NCBI RefSeq assembly: GCF_021184045.1
Contig: NZ_CP073710.1
Span: 2,118,685-2,182,684, forward strand
DNA: 64,000 bases
Source of the DNA: Methanococcoides orientis
Lineage (GTDB): Archaea; Halobacteriota; Methanosarcinia; Methanosarcinales; Methanosarcinaceae
Reading direction: 5' to 3'
How positions within the stretch are numbered: the stretch's first letter is position 1; every line of letters begins with the position of its first letter. A program made the position numbers and the translations under genes. This document shows positions 33,838-44,200 of the stretch, in pieces. The notes beneath the pieces are model-generated. The model saw only the letters and a list, made by a program, of their open reading frames with translations, had not been told where the DNA came from and did no database searches.

Positions 33838-34107
33838 ATGAGCAATGTAGTAGTATTGGACTTTACCGCAACATGGTGCGGACCTTGCCAGATGCAGAAA
33901 CCGATCCTTGAAGAGCTCGAAGGCGAGATGGGCGACAAGGTAGAATTCAAGATGGTGGATGTCGATCAGAACAATGCCCTTGCAGGCAAATACGGTATCA
34001 GTGCAGTTCCAACTCTTATCATTGAGAAGGATGGTGCTGAGGTCAAGCGTTTCACCGGTGTGACAAGTGCCGATGTACTTCGCTCAGAGCTTAACCAGCT
34101 CTTCTGA
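33838..34107 (+). CDS. Thioredoxin
   Basis: An 89-residue thioredoxin fold with active-site WCGPC (Cys14 and Cys17), the cis-proline segment AVPTLI and the usual alternation of strands and helices. It is slightly shorter than bacterial thioredoxin at the N-terminus, as is common for methanogen thioredoxins. It would reduce protein disulfides in the cytoplasm. AAGGTGAT precedes the ATG; a TATA-like AATTATTTATAG is at about 33755-33766. Confidence 0.92.
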   Translation: MSNVVVLDFTATWCGPCQMQKPILEELEGEMGDKVEFKMVDVDQNNALAGKYGISAVPTLIIEKDGAEVKRFTGVTSADVLRSELNQLF

Positions 34108-34225
34108 GCTTTTCCTTTTCCTCCACATATTCATTCCCTCTTTTCCCTTATTTTATTCTTTTTAAGTTCTTCATTCTGACAACATGTAAATACCTTGATA
34201 CATATCCGGTAAACTGAGGTATCAC

Positions 34226-35239
34226 TTGGACAGGCTGATAGATATGGGTGTTCTGGCATGCCGCCAGAAGAATTCGCGAGGAACTTTCAAGCCCCATCTT
34301 GCCGTAAGGTTCAGGTCAGAAGATGGGAAGGTTTGTACTTTTTCAGTTGATTCCACACGTGTCCCGAAAAAACAGCCTCAACCGGATGCTTATCTTATAA
34401 CTCATGCTCATTCTGATCACCACGGGAAATCTGCCATGCTCTCTGAGCTTTCGGTCTGTACTGATAAGACTGCAGTAGCGCTTGAGATCCGGCACGATCG
34501 TAAGTTCAAAGGCAAGGTTGTTGACATGTGCGGGTCCATAGAGGTCAATGGCACAACTGTACGGACATATCCCACAGGGCATACTGCAGGAGCAGTTGCA
34601 TTTTACTGGGTAAATGATGTCGGAACACGCATACTTGTCACAGGGGATGTGAAGGACCCTTCCGCATTGCCAAAATGTGATCTGCTGATCACCGAGGCAA
34701 ATTACGGAGACCATTCCGACCCGTCATGTCACTTCGAGGATGACCTTGAGGGCTTCAGGAGTGCTCTGGATTCCGGTCCCCAGGTTGCCTTTGGAGCATA
34801 CGCTTTTGGTAAGGCACAGCGAGCGGTGGAGCTTTTGCGTGAGATCGGCCATGATGGTCCTATTGCCATGGAAGAAAAATCCCTGATGCTTTCAAACAGG
34901 CTTCTGGACGAACCCGGGGAGCTTGTGGGATTGGGCGAGTTTGATGAAGATGTTGTTTGCATCGTGCCTCCGTGGGACCTGGGTAAGCTGCCCCGTAACA
35001 TGGCCAAATATGTGATGACTGGCAGGCAGGACTATTATTATCCCTCCCTCCAGATAAGTGATCATCTGGACGCGAACGGACTTGTGGATATGGTCGAAAG
35101 GATCGATCCTGAAATGACTCTGGTATATCATCCGGGTGGAGATCGCCCCGGTAAATTTGCATCTCACCTGAACAGTATTGGGAGAGGAGCCGTTTGCCTT
35201 GAGGATGTTGACAACATTCTTGGCAATGACACCCTATAA
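34226..35239 (+). CDS. Metallo-beta-lactamase-fold exonuclease-like protein
   Basis: The 337-residue protein has the metallo-beta-lactamase metal motif THAHSDHHGKSA, a downstream PTGHTAGAV histidine and LVTGDVKD aspartate, then DLLITEANYGD and a final histidine in LVYHPGG. This series resembles the mRNA 3'-end-processing exonuclease branch of the fold, though the beta-CASP signature is weak, so substrate is left open. Translation is likely to begin at TTG 34226, which has GAGGT five bases upstream; the next in-frame ATG is 34244 with no binding site. It stands alone between thioredoxin and a membrane protein gene. Confidence 0.78.
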   Translation: MDRLIDMGVLACRQKNSRGTFKPHLAVRFRSEDGKVCTFSVDSTRVPKKQPQPDAYLITHAHSDHHGKSAMLSELSVCTDKTAVALEIRHDRKFKGKVVDMCGSIEVNGTTVRTYPTGHTAGAVAFYWVNDVGTRILVTGDVKDPSALPKCDLLITEANYGDHSDPSCHFEDDLEGFRSALDSGPQVAFGAYAFGKAQRAVELLREIGHDGPIAMEEKSLMLSNRLLDEPGELVGLGEFDEDVVCIVPPWDLGKLPRNMAKYVMTGRQDYYYPSLQISDHLDANGLVDMVERIDPEMTLVYHPGGDRPGKFASHLNSIGRGAVCLEDVDNILGNDTL

Positions 35240-35347
35240 TTTGTAAATATGTAATTTTCGACGATTTTTGTGCTTCAGGAATAAACGTTTATATAGGTTC
35301 TGATGTTTATAACACCCAATCATATTTATCCCAGGAGAAGAAGCCAA

Positions 35348-35737
35348 TTGAAAAAAGAAAGCAAAAAGAAGTCAGGTGGCACAAAGGATAATGCAGATCA
35401 GTCTGACGCTCCTGTCGTCTCAAAGCCTAAGATTATCAAGGAAAAGACACCTGAGGAACGTAAGGCAGCCCATGTAGAGGGTATAGTCAAGACCGCCATC
35501 GCTGCATTCATTGGTATGATCGCAGGATTTGGTGCCTTCTACAGGTTCGGTGCAGGCACTGAAACTCCCTGGTATGCGGCATTGGTTATCATTGCTGTAC
35601 TGGCATATTATGCGCAGCGTGTTATCTATCCTGCTATCAAGATAGACACGAAGGAGTTCGGTCTCAAGGGCTGGTTCTACGTAGAATTCATCGTAATTGA
35701 CTTCTGTCTTGTGACATGGACGCTGTTGTTGAACTGA
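35348..35737 (+). CDS. Three-helix membrane protein, EMC6-like
   Basis: The 129-residue protein has a basic, hydrophilic N-terminus (about 45 residues) followed by three hydrophobic helices (VKTAIAAFIGMIAGFGAFYRFG, YAALVIIAVLAYYAQRVI and YVEFIVIDFCLVTWTLLL). Size and topology resemble archaeal EMC6-like proteins related to membrane-insertion factors, a tentative match. A TATA-like TTTATATA at 35288-35295 implies transcription from about 35318, downstream of the ATG at 35303. The TTG at 35348 with AGGAG ten bases upstream is therefore the better start. It precedes the ABCE1 gene but has its own promoter. Confidence 0.6.
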   Translation: MKKESKKKSGGTKDNADQSDAPVVSKPKIIKEKTPEERKAAHVEGIVKTAIAAFIGMIAGFGAFYRFGAGTETPWYAALVIIAVLAYYAQRVIYPAIKIDTKEFGLKGWFYVEFIVIDFCLVTWTLLLN

Positions 35738-35851
35738 CACAGCCCATGATCCTGCTTTTTTTGTATTTACACAGCCATTTCAGCTCAGTTCAATTAGTTT
35801 GATTAATTTAATTAATTTATACACTTCATTAAATAACTTCAGTGATGTCCC

Positions 35852-37618
35852 ATGCGAATTGCAATATTGAACAAGGATAGATGCCAGCCAAGGCGATGCA
35901 GCCACGAATGTGAAAAATACTGTCCGAGGGTCAGGACCGGCGATGAGACCATTGTCTTTGGAGACGACGGCAAGGCCATCATCTCCGAGGAACTCTGTGT
36001 AGGTTGCGGTATCTGTATCAACAAATGTCCTTTTGATGCTATTATGATAATCGGTCTGCCTGAAGCATTGACCGAACCGACCCACAGGTATGGTCCCAAT
36101 GGATTTGCCCTGTATGGACTCCCCACGCCTCAGGTAGGTAGGGTTACCGGTATCCTCGGACCTAACGGTATCGGTAAAAGTACCTCCGTGCAGATACTTT
36201 CAGGAGCTGTTGTTCCTAACTTCGGTGGCGATAACAACGACTGGGATAAGGTTCTGGAACACTATTCCGGGACTGCTATGCATGATTATTTCAAGGATGT
36301 CATCGATGGCAAGATCAAGGTATCCCAGAAACCACAGTATGTGGATATGATCCCGAAGGCTTTCAATGGTAAGACCCGTGATCTACTGGAAGGTACTGAT
36401 GAGCGCGGTGTACTGGATGAGCTTGTTGAAAGGCTCGATCTTGCTCCTATAATCAACCGCAATATCGGAGACCTCAGTGGTGGTGAACTGCAGAGAGTTG
36501 CCATTGCAGCCTGTGCCGCAAGGGATGCTGACTTCTACTTCTTTGATGAGATCAGTCCATATCTGGATATTTACCAGCGAATAAACTCTTCAAAGCTTAT
36601 ACAGGAACTTTCAGCCGAAAAGGCAGTTCTTGTTGTGGAGCACGATCTTGCTATACTGGATATGCTTTCGGATGTTGTTCAGGTAGCCTATGGTGTGCCT
36701 GGCGGGTACGGTGTAGTGACCCATCCAAAAGGTGTGCGTGTAGCTATCAATCAGTACCTTAAGGGTTTCCTTCCTGAAGAGAACGTCCGTATCCGTCCGG
36801 ATGCCATTACTTTCGAGGTCCACCCTCCGCGTGTGGAAACAGACATTGCCTCACTTGTGGATTACAGTGCATTCTCCAAGAAATACGGTGATACCTTCTC
36901 ACTGGAGACAGATGCCGGCTCCCTTAAACAGGGAGAAGTTATCGGTATCGTAGGTCCGAATGGTATTGGTAAATCCACCTTTGTCCAGATTCTTGCAGGG
37001 GAGATCGAGCCTGATGAGGGCGAGATGGACATTGATGTTTCCATCTCCTACAAGCCACAGTATATCAAAGGTGAAGACACGATGCAGGTGCAGATGTTCC
37101 TCAGGAGCATTACCCGCAGGTTCGATACAAGTTACTATCAGGCAGAAGTTGTCAAGCCACTCCAGCTTGAACCTCTCTTTGAGAAAATGCTCAATGATCT
37201 CAGTGGTGGTGAGTTGCAGAGGGTGGCCATTGCTGCATGTCTCTCAAGGGATGCTGACCTGTACATCCTTGACGAGCCAAGTGCACACCTTGATGTGGAA
37301 CAGCGTTCCCTTGCCACAAAGGCCATCAAGAGATTTGCTGAGAACAACGGTAAGACCGCTCTGGTTGTAGACCATGACATCTACATGATCGACATGCTCA
37401 GCGAAAGGCTGATCGTATTTGAAGGTGAGCCTGCTGTTTACGGTAAGGCACATCGTCCATCGAGCATGCAGGATGGTATGAACAAGTTCCTTTCAGACCT
37501 TAATATTACATTCAGAAGGGATGAGGATACAGCACGTCCAAGGGTGAACAAACAGGGTTCCCGTCTGGACAGGGAACAGAAAGCACAGGGTGAATATTAC
37601 TACAGGCTGGATGAGTGA
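35852..37618 (+). CDS. abcE1: ABCE1/Rli1 ribosome-recycling ATPase
   Basis: ABCE1 splits ribosomes into subunits after termination. The 588-residue protein has an N-terminal eight-cysteine ferredoxin-like domain (CQPRRCSHECEKYC at about 11-24 and CVGCGICINKCP at about 50-61), then two ABC ATPase domains. Each has Walker A GPNGIGKST, signature LSGGELQR and Walker B (FFDEIS in the first, ILDEPS in the second), with the hinge region between. All landmarks are intact and the length is typical of archaeal members. Confidence 0.97.
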   Translation: MRIAILNKDRCQPRRCSHECEKYCPRVRTGDETIVFGDDGKAIISEELCVGCGICINKCPFDAIMIIGLPEALTEPTHRYGPNGFALYGLPTPQVGRVTGILGPNGIGKSTSVQILSGAVVPNFGGDNNDWDKVLEHYSGTAMHDYFKDVIDGKIKVSQKPQYVDMIPKAFNGKTRDLLEGTDERGVLDELVERLDLAPIINRNIGDLSGGELQRVAIAACAARDADFYFFDEISPYLDIYQRINSSKLIQELSAEKAVLVVEHDLAILDMLSDVVQVAYGVPGGYGVVTHPKGVRVAINQYLKGFLPEENVRIRPDAITFEVHPPRVETDIASLVDYSAFSKKYGDTFSLETDAGSLKQGEVIGIVGPNGIGKSTFVQILAGEIEPDEGEMDIDVSISYKPQYIKGEDTMQVQMFLRSITRRFDTSYYQAEVVKPLQLEPLFEKMLNDLSGGELQRVAIAACLSRDADLYILDEPSAHLDVEQRSLATKAIKRFAENNGKTALVVDHDIYMIDMLSERLIVFEGEPAVYGKAHRPSSMQDGMNKFLSDLNITFRRDEDTARPRVNKQGSRLDREQKAQGEYYYRLDE

Positions 37619-37676
37619 AAGCTCATCCTATTATTTTATTAACCTTTTATTTCAGTCTTTTATTTTCATTAATTTC

Positions 37677-37961
37677 TTATTTTATCGATCTCTTGTTCTT
37701 TGAAAGGTACCACGTAAGGAACTCTGTATAGAGTATGATCCCTATGATACTGGACCAGACGAAAAGCAACAGGTGATAGTTGTTGATGGGAACAAGTCCT
37801 CCGGCAAGCCTTGCATGTTCATATGCCAGAAATGAGTTTGCAGTTTCAGGCATGGCAACAATGGTGACCAAAGGGACTAAAAGCAGGACGATGGCTGCCA
37901 TTAAAGAAGAGTAGTTGACAAGCAGATACAGCACAATAGCGGCGAACAGTGCGAATACCAA
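37677..37961 (-). CDS. Small membrane protein, start uncertain
   Basis: A frame of about 94 residues encodes three hydrophobic segments (VFALFAAIVLYLLVNYSSL, AAIVLLLVPLVTIVA and LLLFVWSSIIGIILYTEFL). I do not recognise a family. The only standard start is a TTG at 37959-37961, which cuts into the first helix. Upstream an AGGAGG (37999-38004, minus strand) is followed in frame only by ATT and other non-standard codons, so the true N-terminus is probably about eight residues longer and begins with an unusual codon. It is a single leftward gene between ABCE1 and the surface protein gene. Confidence 0.5.
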   Translation of the reverse strand: MVFALFAAIVLYLLVNYSSLMAAIVLLLVPLVTIVAMPETANSFLAYEHARLAGGLVPINNYHLLLFVWSSIIGIILYTEFLTWYLSKNKRSIK

Positions 37962-38057
37962 TACTGCTGTGCCTATTCCAACAATGTCCGTTCCAGATCC
38001 TCCTTTAGTTTCTGATAAATTTTATGTTATGCGCTTACTGCAACCTTTTACAGCTAT

Positions 38058-39830
38058 TCAATGCGACCTGCGTATATAAAAATATGCAATAAGCGGGACT
38101 ATGGAAAGAACACCTGCTATCGTGGCAAATGCGGATAACAGGAAGCTGGCATGTCCTCCTCTTGAGAGGGGCTCATACTCGTTTTTGATGTTCTCACTTT
38201 CCATGTTCATTTCAGCTGGTTCAAGTGAGTAAACATAAAGCTTCTCAACGTTCGATCTGAATGTGCCCTGAATATCATCTTCATCGGTGTAGTAAACCAT
38301 TGCAGGTGGCAGGTCTATGATGCCTTCTTCCTGTGCAAGCATCGTATAGGTGAGACGTTTTTTATCTCCTGCTTCAAGTGAGCCTTCCCAGCTTTTCTCT
38401 CCGCTAATAAATTTGAATCCTGCGGGAATGTCATCCGTTAAAGAGACTTCAACATCGATCAAGCCGATATTTGTGATAGTTACTGTTACGTCTACCTCTT
38501 CTCCTATGTAAATATCACTGAGGCTAACATCTTTTTCGATCTCCAGTAATGCTCCTTCAACATCGATGGTCACTGCAGCGCCATCCGATACAACGCCATA
38601 AGTTTCCCCTTGCGAGTACCAGCTTGCAATTGCAGGTTCCAGTTCATATGTCCCGGCGACTGTAGGCAATGCCTTGTATCGTATATTCTCTGATCTTCCG
38701 GCACCAATGAATACTGTCCAGTCCGCTGATTCAATTCTTATGGGCATGAAAGTTGAAGGTATCGGATCATGTATGTTAACTTCATGTCCAATACTTGCAT
38801 TGTTGTAGAGCACCATCTCGACGATGATCTTTCTTTTAGTTTTGTCCTCTTCTGTCAGAAGATTGGTATCAATTGTTTTTTCAATAGAGATGTACGGTTT
38901 CACAATGGTCTGTGCTGTGGTGGAATTTTTGTAGTTGTTTCCCCTGTAGTCATAACCGTCAACGTTCACATCGATCACTATGTTCTCTTTTTCCGGTGTT
39001 TCGGGTAATGTGAGATTGACGGGTATCTTGTGGATCTTCAATGTATCAAGCATTGCAAGCTCGTAGCTTACCGGATCAAGTTGTCCGTCACTGGCAGATG
39101 CAGTGATGGTTAGACCCCTTGCAGGGATCGTTCCTGTGTTCTTCAGGTATATCTCAAAAGAAGCAGGTATGTTCGGGGAATACTGAGCTCCAAGGGCGTT
39201 GATCTCTATTTTGAAGTCCGGTTCGCCAGGCTGGTATGGCTGTAAATTTATCTCCTTTCTGTCCCTGTCGATGTATCTGACCCTTAATAATATGTCATCG
39301 GAATACTTTTTGTAGGCATTTGTTTCGTACTCATCAACATACTTTTTTCCATCAATTGTAACTTCTATTGTGGCAATGGTATCGCTAACATTGAGCAATT
39401 TGATGATGGCATTGTCTACCTGTGCCGTATCTTCGACTGCAAGTTTCCGGCTCTCAGTCGGTATCCATACAAGTTCGTATTCATGAAGGTACAGTTCGAG
39501 AGTAACCTTTGTTCTGTCAATTGAAAGTGTTCTTACCGTGAGGTCCTTGTCATAGACGAACTCATTATTAAGCGAATCATCTGCAAAGAAGCTCTTCTGA
39601 AATTCCCCGTTGACATATAGAAGTAATGTAGCGGAAAAACCGTCTTCCTCTTCATTGATCTCGTGGAGCTTGACGGTGTATTTTTCTGCGGGTGCTCTGT
39701 CTCCTGTTGCAAGATCAAAGACCCCCTGATGCACCCAGATCTCCTCATACTGGAATTCATCTGCAGCGGAGGATATGCCTGTTAAAAAAAGGACTATCAG
39801 GATTGCAAGAGCAATACGCTTTAAATACAT
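38058..39830 (-). CDS. Large exported surface protein with repeated beta domains and C-terminal anchor
   Basis: The 590-residue product starts with a signal peptide (LKRIALAILIVLFLTGISSA), carries several Ig-like/CARDB-like beta domains (for example FEIYLKNTGTIPARGLTI and LEIEKDVSLSDIYIGEEVDVTVTITN, the last typical of DUF11 adhesin repeats), and ends with a membrane helix and RRSH. It should be displayed on the cell surface. A TATA-like CATATTTAAAC on the minus strand (about 39858-39868) lies about 30 bases before ATG 39830. This makes that start preferable to the upstream TTG-type extension, which would place 33 charged residues ahead of the signal peptide. No binding partner can be named. 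Confidence 0.75.
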   Translation of the reverse strand: MYLKRIALAILIVLFLTGISSAADEFQYEEIWVHQGVFDLATGDRAPAEKYTVKLHEINEEEDGFSATLLLYVNGEFQKSFFADDSLNNEFVYDKDLTVRTLSIDRTKVTLELYLHEYELVWIPTESRKLAVEDTAQVDNAIIKLLNVSDTIATIEVTIDGKKYVDEYETNAYKKYSDDILLRVRYIDRDRKEINLQPYQPGEPDFKIEINALGAQYSPNIPASFEIYLKNTGTIPARGLTITASASDGQLDPVSYELAMLDTLKIHKIPVNLTLPETPEKENIVIDVNVDGYDYRGNNYKNSTTAQTIVKPYISIEKTIDTNLLTEEDKTKRKIIVEMVLYNNASIGHEVNIHDPIPSTFMPIRIESADWTVFIGAGRSENIRYKALPTVAGTYELEPAIASWYSQGETYGVVSDGAAVTIDVEGALLEIEKDVSLSDIYIGEEVDVTVTITNIGLIDVEVSLTDDIPAGFKFISGEKSWEGSLEAGDKKRLTYTMLAQEEGIIDLPPAMVYYTDEDDIQGTFRSNVEKLYVYSLEPAEMNMESENIKNEYEPLSRGGHASFLLSAFATIAGVLSIVPLIAYFYIRRSH

Positions 39831-39958
39831 TAGCCGTTTTTTATGTGGCTCATAGCGTTTAAATATGCCGTTCAGAGTGACGATGGTTACAGGTCCTTTT
39901 GAACATATACTCTCATCCTTCAACAACATTTAATTAGAGGACATTCATTACCTAAACT

Positions 39959-40780
39959 ATGCTTACAAAGAGGATTATCCCGTGTCTTGATGTCACCCTT
40001 GATTCAGAAGGTGGCACCGTTGTCAAAGGTGTTGAGTTTGTAGATCTCAAAAAAGCCGGCGATCCTGTGGACCTTGCTAAACGCTATAATGAGCAGGGTG
40101 CGGATGAACTTGTTTTCCTTGACATTACAGCATCCCATGAAGGACGCTCAACAATGATAGATGTGATCGAGCGTACTGCTAACGAGGTCTTCATCCCCCT
40201 GACAGTTGGTGGGGGGATAAATTCTGTTGAGGATGTCAGGCAGATACTGCGTGCAGGTGCAGATAAGGTATCCATCAACACTTCTGCGGTGAAGAACCCT
40301 CAGCTTATCAAAGAGGCTTCTGATATATTTGGTTCCCAGTGTATTGTGACAGCTATCGACTGCAAACGCAATCCGGATGTTGAGAACAATCAGGACAAAA
40401 CAGTTCTCGAGCTTGAGGACGGAACTCCTGTATGGTATGAAGTTGTGATCTATGGTGGTCGCAAACCCACAGGCCTTGATGCTGTCCAGTGGGCGAAGAA
40501 GGTAGAAGAGCTTGGTTCCGGCGAGATCTTGCTGACAAGTATGGACCGCGACGGCACTTATGATGGTTTTGATATCCCGATCACAAGAAAGCTTTCAGAA
40601 GAGCTGGAGATCCCTATCATTGCTTCCGGCGGCGTCGGGAAACCTGAGCACATGTATGGAGGTTTCATTGATGGTAAGGCCGATGCCGGACTTGCTGCCA
40701 GTATCTTCCACTTTGGGGAGTTCACTGTGCGTGATGTGAAAGAAGCACTGAGGAAAAAGGACATACCTGTCAGGCTTTGA
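39959..40780 (+). CDS. hisF: Imidazole glycerol phosphate synthase, cyclase subunit
   Basis: HisF uses ammonia from HisH to convert PRFAR to imidazole glycerol phosphate and AICAR. The 273-residue TIM barrel starts [13 protein letters not shown], has the catalytic Asp in CLDV and the second in AIDCKRNPD (the Asp of the D130 type), plus [43 protein letters not shown] and [13 protein letters not shown]. An insert of about 20 residues after [14 protein letters not shown] is seen in archaeal forms. Its partner hisH is at 6843. Confidence 0.96.
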   Translation: MLTKRIIPCLDVTLDSEGGTVVKGVEFVDLKKAGDPVDLAKRYNEQGADELVFLDITASHEGRSTMIDVIERTANEVFIPLTVGGGINSVEDVRQILRAGADKVSINTSAVKNPQLIKEASDIFGSQCIVTAIDCKRNPDVENNQDKTVLELEDGTPVWYEVVIYGGRKPTGLDAVQWAKKVEELGSGEILLTSMDRDGTYDGFDIPITRKLSEELEIPIIASGGVGKPEHMYGGFIDGKADAGLAASIFHFGEFTVRDVKEALRKKDIPVRL

Positions 40781-40818
40781 TCGCATTTTATCCTGATAAC
40801 ATTTAAGGAGCTGACAAT

Positions 40819-41106
40819 ATGGAGATATCAGAATTCCAGAAACTGATGTATGACCTGTACGCACACAATGATAAACGCAGAGGAGCTGCTGCCACCACTC
40901 TCTGGCTGGTCGAGGAGATCGGGGAACTGGCAGAGGCAGTTCGCAGGGAGGACATGGAGAACCTGAGGGAAGAGCTTGCAGATTGTTTTGCCTGGATAGG
41001 CGCTCTGGCAAACCTCTTTGATATCAATCTAGAGGAAGCATTCCTGGAAAAGTATCCGCTTGTATGTCCTACATGCGGGAAGAACCCATGCATTTGTACT
41101 GACTGA
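40819..41106 (+). CDS. MazG-family nucleotide pyrophosphohydrolase with cysteine tail
   Basis: A 95-residue MazG-like all-alpha NTP pyrophosphatase with the metal-binding WLVEEIGELAEAV (ExxE) and EELADCFAWI (ExxD) motifs. The C-terminus CPTCGKNPCIC forms a small cysteine cluster likely to bind zinc, a trait of this archaeal subgroup. It would hydrolyse non-canonical or excess nucleoside triphosphates. Starts 38 bases after hisF and may share its transcript; many organisms have a MazG-like HisE beside hisF, but the phosphoribosyl-ATP pyrophosphatase motifs are not clear here, so that role is not claimed. Confidence 0.82.
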   Translation: MEISEFQKLMYDLYAHNDKRRGAAATTLWLVEEIGELAEAVRREDMENLREELADCFAWIGALANLFDINLEEAFLEKYPLVCPTCGKNPCICTD

Positions 41107-41113
41107 TCTTTGA

Positions 41114-41135
41114 GATGGAGTCTTTTGGTTCCATC
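41114..41135. terminator. Hairpin plus T tract after mazG-like gene
   Basis: GATGGA (41114-41119) and TCCATC (41130-41135) pair across a ten-base loop and are followed by CAGTTTTTATTTC. It lies just after the stop of the MazG-like gene, which converges on the metalloprotease gene. A transcript end is likely. Confidence 0.4.
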
Positions 41136-41217
41136 CAGTTTTTATTTCTACGGATTTGTTCAAAAAGTCTCATTATAGCTTAAAGATCTAAAAAATAAAG
41201 AAGATAAAGGAAGAATC

Positions 41218-44200
41218 TCAGTTCTTCCTTTTCCGGAACAGACAGACAAATTCCAAAATAAACACAGATGCGAGCATAGTAAATCCTGGGATACCTTTTG
41301 ATTCACTTGCAGGAAGCTCTTCTCCTGAGGGTTCAGTGCTATTAACAGTACTGAGTTGCTCTTCTGCTGAGGTGGTATTGCCTGTTAAAGCTTCAGAATG
41401 CATGTCCGCTGCAATAGCAAATGGTGAGAATCCGGGGGTTTTCGCCTCAAAGTAAATGTATGCTCCATCTTCATCGACCTTGGTTGTGGAAAGCTGGTTC
41501 CATTCCTCCTCACTATAATGGTATAATGAAATACCGGATACGTCAATACTATTTTCTGAGAGCCATTGCTTACTTACCCTGAAGCCTATTACAGCATCTT
41601 CTATCTTATCATCACCAAATGCAGCATTACCGACCCAGATGTTCATGTTCTGATATACGATGCCCGGAGCCTGTGAATCTACAAGCTTTGAAGTATCTTT
41701 TAAGACCTCAATAAGTGTGCTGATCTGACCTGCATTGTCTACTCCCTTAAACTGAACATAACCGATGTGGCATTTTTCTTCATTGAATTCGTATCTGGAT
41801 AACTTTCCTGCAACCACATTAGAAGCTGCAGCATCTTTCACAAGAATGTTCTCAAAAGCTTCACCGGTAGCACCGCCACCACCACCGCTACTAGTGGATT
41901 TGCTACCAGGGGATTTATTCTCGTCAATATCAGTAATTTTCAACGCAGTTGACACTTCTTCAGACCATGCACCATCGTTATCCTGTACACTGAAGTAAAT
42001 GGTGTGTGTACCGACTGAAAGACTGGACGTGCTGAAATTAGCAGAAGTGTTCAACTGACCGTCAAGACTGGAAGTCCAGTTGTAGGCTACAATTGTACCA
42101 TCTGAATCTGTTCCGGATCCATTGAATATTACTGTCACACCTTCAGGGCTTCCACCCATTGCAATCGAGCCAATTGTTGCAATAGGCGCTACGTTTGGTT
42201 TTACATAGGTGGATTCTGTAAATGGATAAAATCTTAAATTTGAACTATTGTCTGCAATTCTCAATGCAATATTTTCTGTTAGATACAAGCTTTTGCCACT
42301 TGATAAGTATAGATATCCAGATAATTCCATTGTTATCGTTTGGTCATCAACAGAAGAAACGGCTAACCTTCCAAATCTGTCATCCACATTAATTTCTATA
42401 ACTTCTTCAGACAATTGCCAGACACCATCAATAATTATGAAATTGCCTGACTGATTAACCTCATCTACATGGAGCATCAATGTAAGAATATCACTCTCAT
42501 TTAGCATATCCTGCTCGTAATACCATGTCTTATCTGACGTATTTGCATTAATAATTGTGTCATCAACGAACGTACCATTCCTGGTCAACTCGAGCCAGAC
42601 ATTTTCACCATTAACATCGATTTCCTTTGGAGTGACCACATACCCTTCTCCGAGATTTAGTGAATCACCAATTCCGATTATATTAATGCTATTATCATCG
42701 ATTATAAGTTTGGTAAGGATAGATGCATTGGTGATTGGAACATACTCTTCACCCAAAAATCCAATCTTTTCATATGTAAAATCCATTAATGGATCAGATT
42801 CCATCCTGAAGTCGAATTGTGGTTGAATGCCCGGGACTATGGTAGTATTATAGATAAGCTCTCCTATATCAGCATCTAGCATTCTATCCATGTTATCTAC
42901 TCCGTGAACAGTCAGCACTTCGGATGTAGCATTATTATCAAGATCATACCAGAAGCCAGCAAATGAATTTGCATTCCATGTATAAGTTTTATCTGAAGAC
43001 GGTGAATCAATAACTGTTCCACGTACTTCATAGATACCTGATTCAGTTTGCTTCTTCTTTAAGTAGAACCTCAATGAAGGATCGTCTGCAACCTGTAATT
43101 CAAAGTTATCCATTAAATTATTAGTACTGCCGGCATCCAGAACTATATCCTCATCAAGTTCCATTGTGAGTGCAGTATCATTGACAGAAGACACAACCAT
43201 CTGACCGTATTTATCATCTGCATTAATTTCTGTTACCTGGTCAGATATCTGCCAGATATCGTCCAAAATTACACAAGGATCATCCTGCCCATATACTGTA
43301 CTCACATGGATCATCAAGGTAACAACATCCTCCTCACCAGACATGTCCTGCATGCAATACCAGGTCCTGTCTGACGTAGGTTGACTAAAGCTTGCATTAA
43401 TAATAGTGTCATCCACGAACGTCCCATTCTTGGTCAACTCGAGCCAGACCTTTTCACCATCAACATCAATCTGCCTTGGAGTGATTGCATATCCCTCTTG
43501 AAGTTCAAGTAACTGCCCGGTTCTTAAGGTATGCGCATCGTCGTTGTCCGCAAGCAGTTTTGTAAGCTTATCTGGTGTATTATTCAATGGAACATACTCT
43601 TCACCAAATAATATCAACAATGGATACTCACTAGAATAACCCATGAATTCGACTTCTTGGATTGTTGTTGTATAGACAAGACCTCCTTGTCCAATTGTCC
43701 TGTCTGAGACAAATGATCCGCCGTAAATTCTCAAAGTTTCTGTTGATATATTATCATCAATATCATAGTAGAATCCAGGGAAATCTACTGCAGACAGTTC
43801 TAAGAAATCCGTATCTTGTTGACCAATAATATCATCAAGGTCAGTGCCGCTAAACACGGGGCTCCTGAGTTCATGCATTTCTTCAACGATTTGTCCATTT
43901 GAAATTAGATGTTCTGATAATGCATCAAAGAACACTGGGGTATAGATTCCGTGGTTTACATAAAAAGCCTGGATTATCTCGTTGATATGTGGAGTTCCAT
44001 CGCTCAAGTCGCCGTTGTCATCATCGACTATCAATATAGCTTCAAGAAATTCCTGGAAGTTCTGAGGTTCGAGCTTCATGGCTCTGATTATCAGTTCGTC
44101 TGCAAGTTCAGCACCCAGAGCCACCCTCATATCCCACATGGCACCTGATACTATAAGGCCATCATAATGAACCTCTCCCATGATATCAGAAGGATATTTA

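Noticed and set aside
40819-41106. hisE (phosphoribosyl-ATP pyrophosphatase) beside hisF
   Set aside because: The MazG-type ExxE/ExxD pattern and cysteine tail fit a general nucleotide pyrophosphohydrolase; HisE-specific features are not evident.
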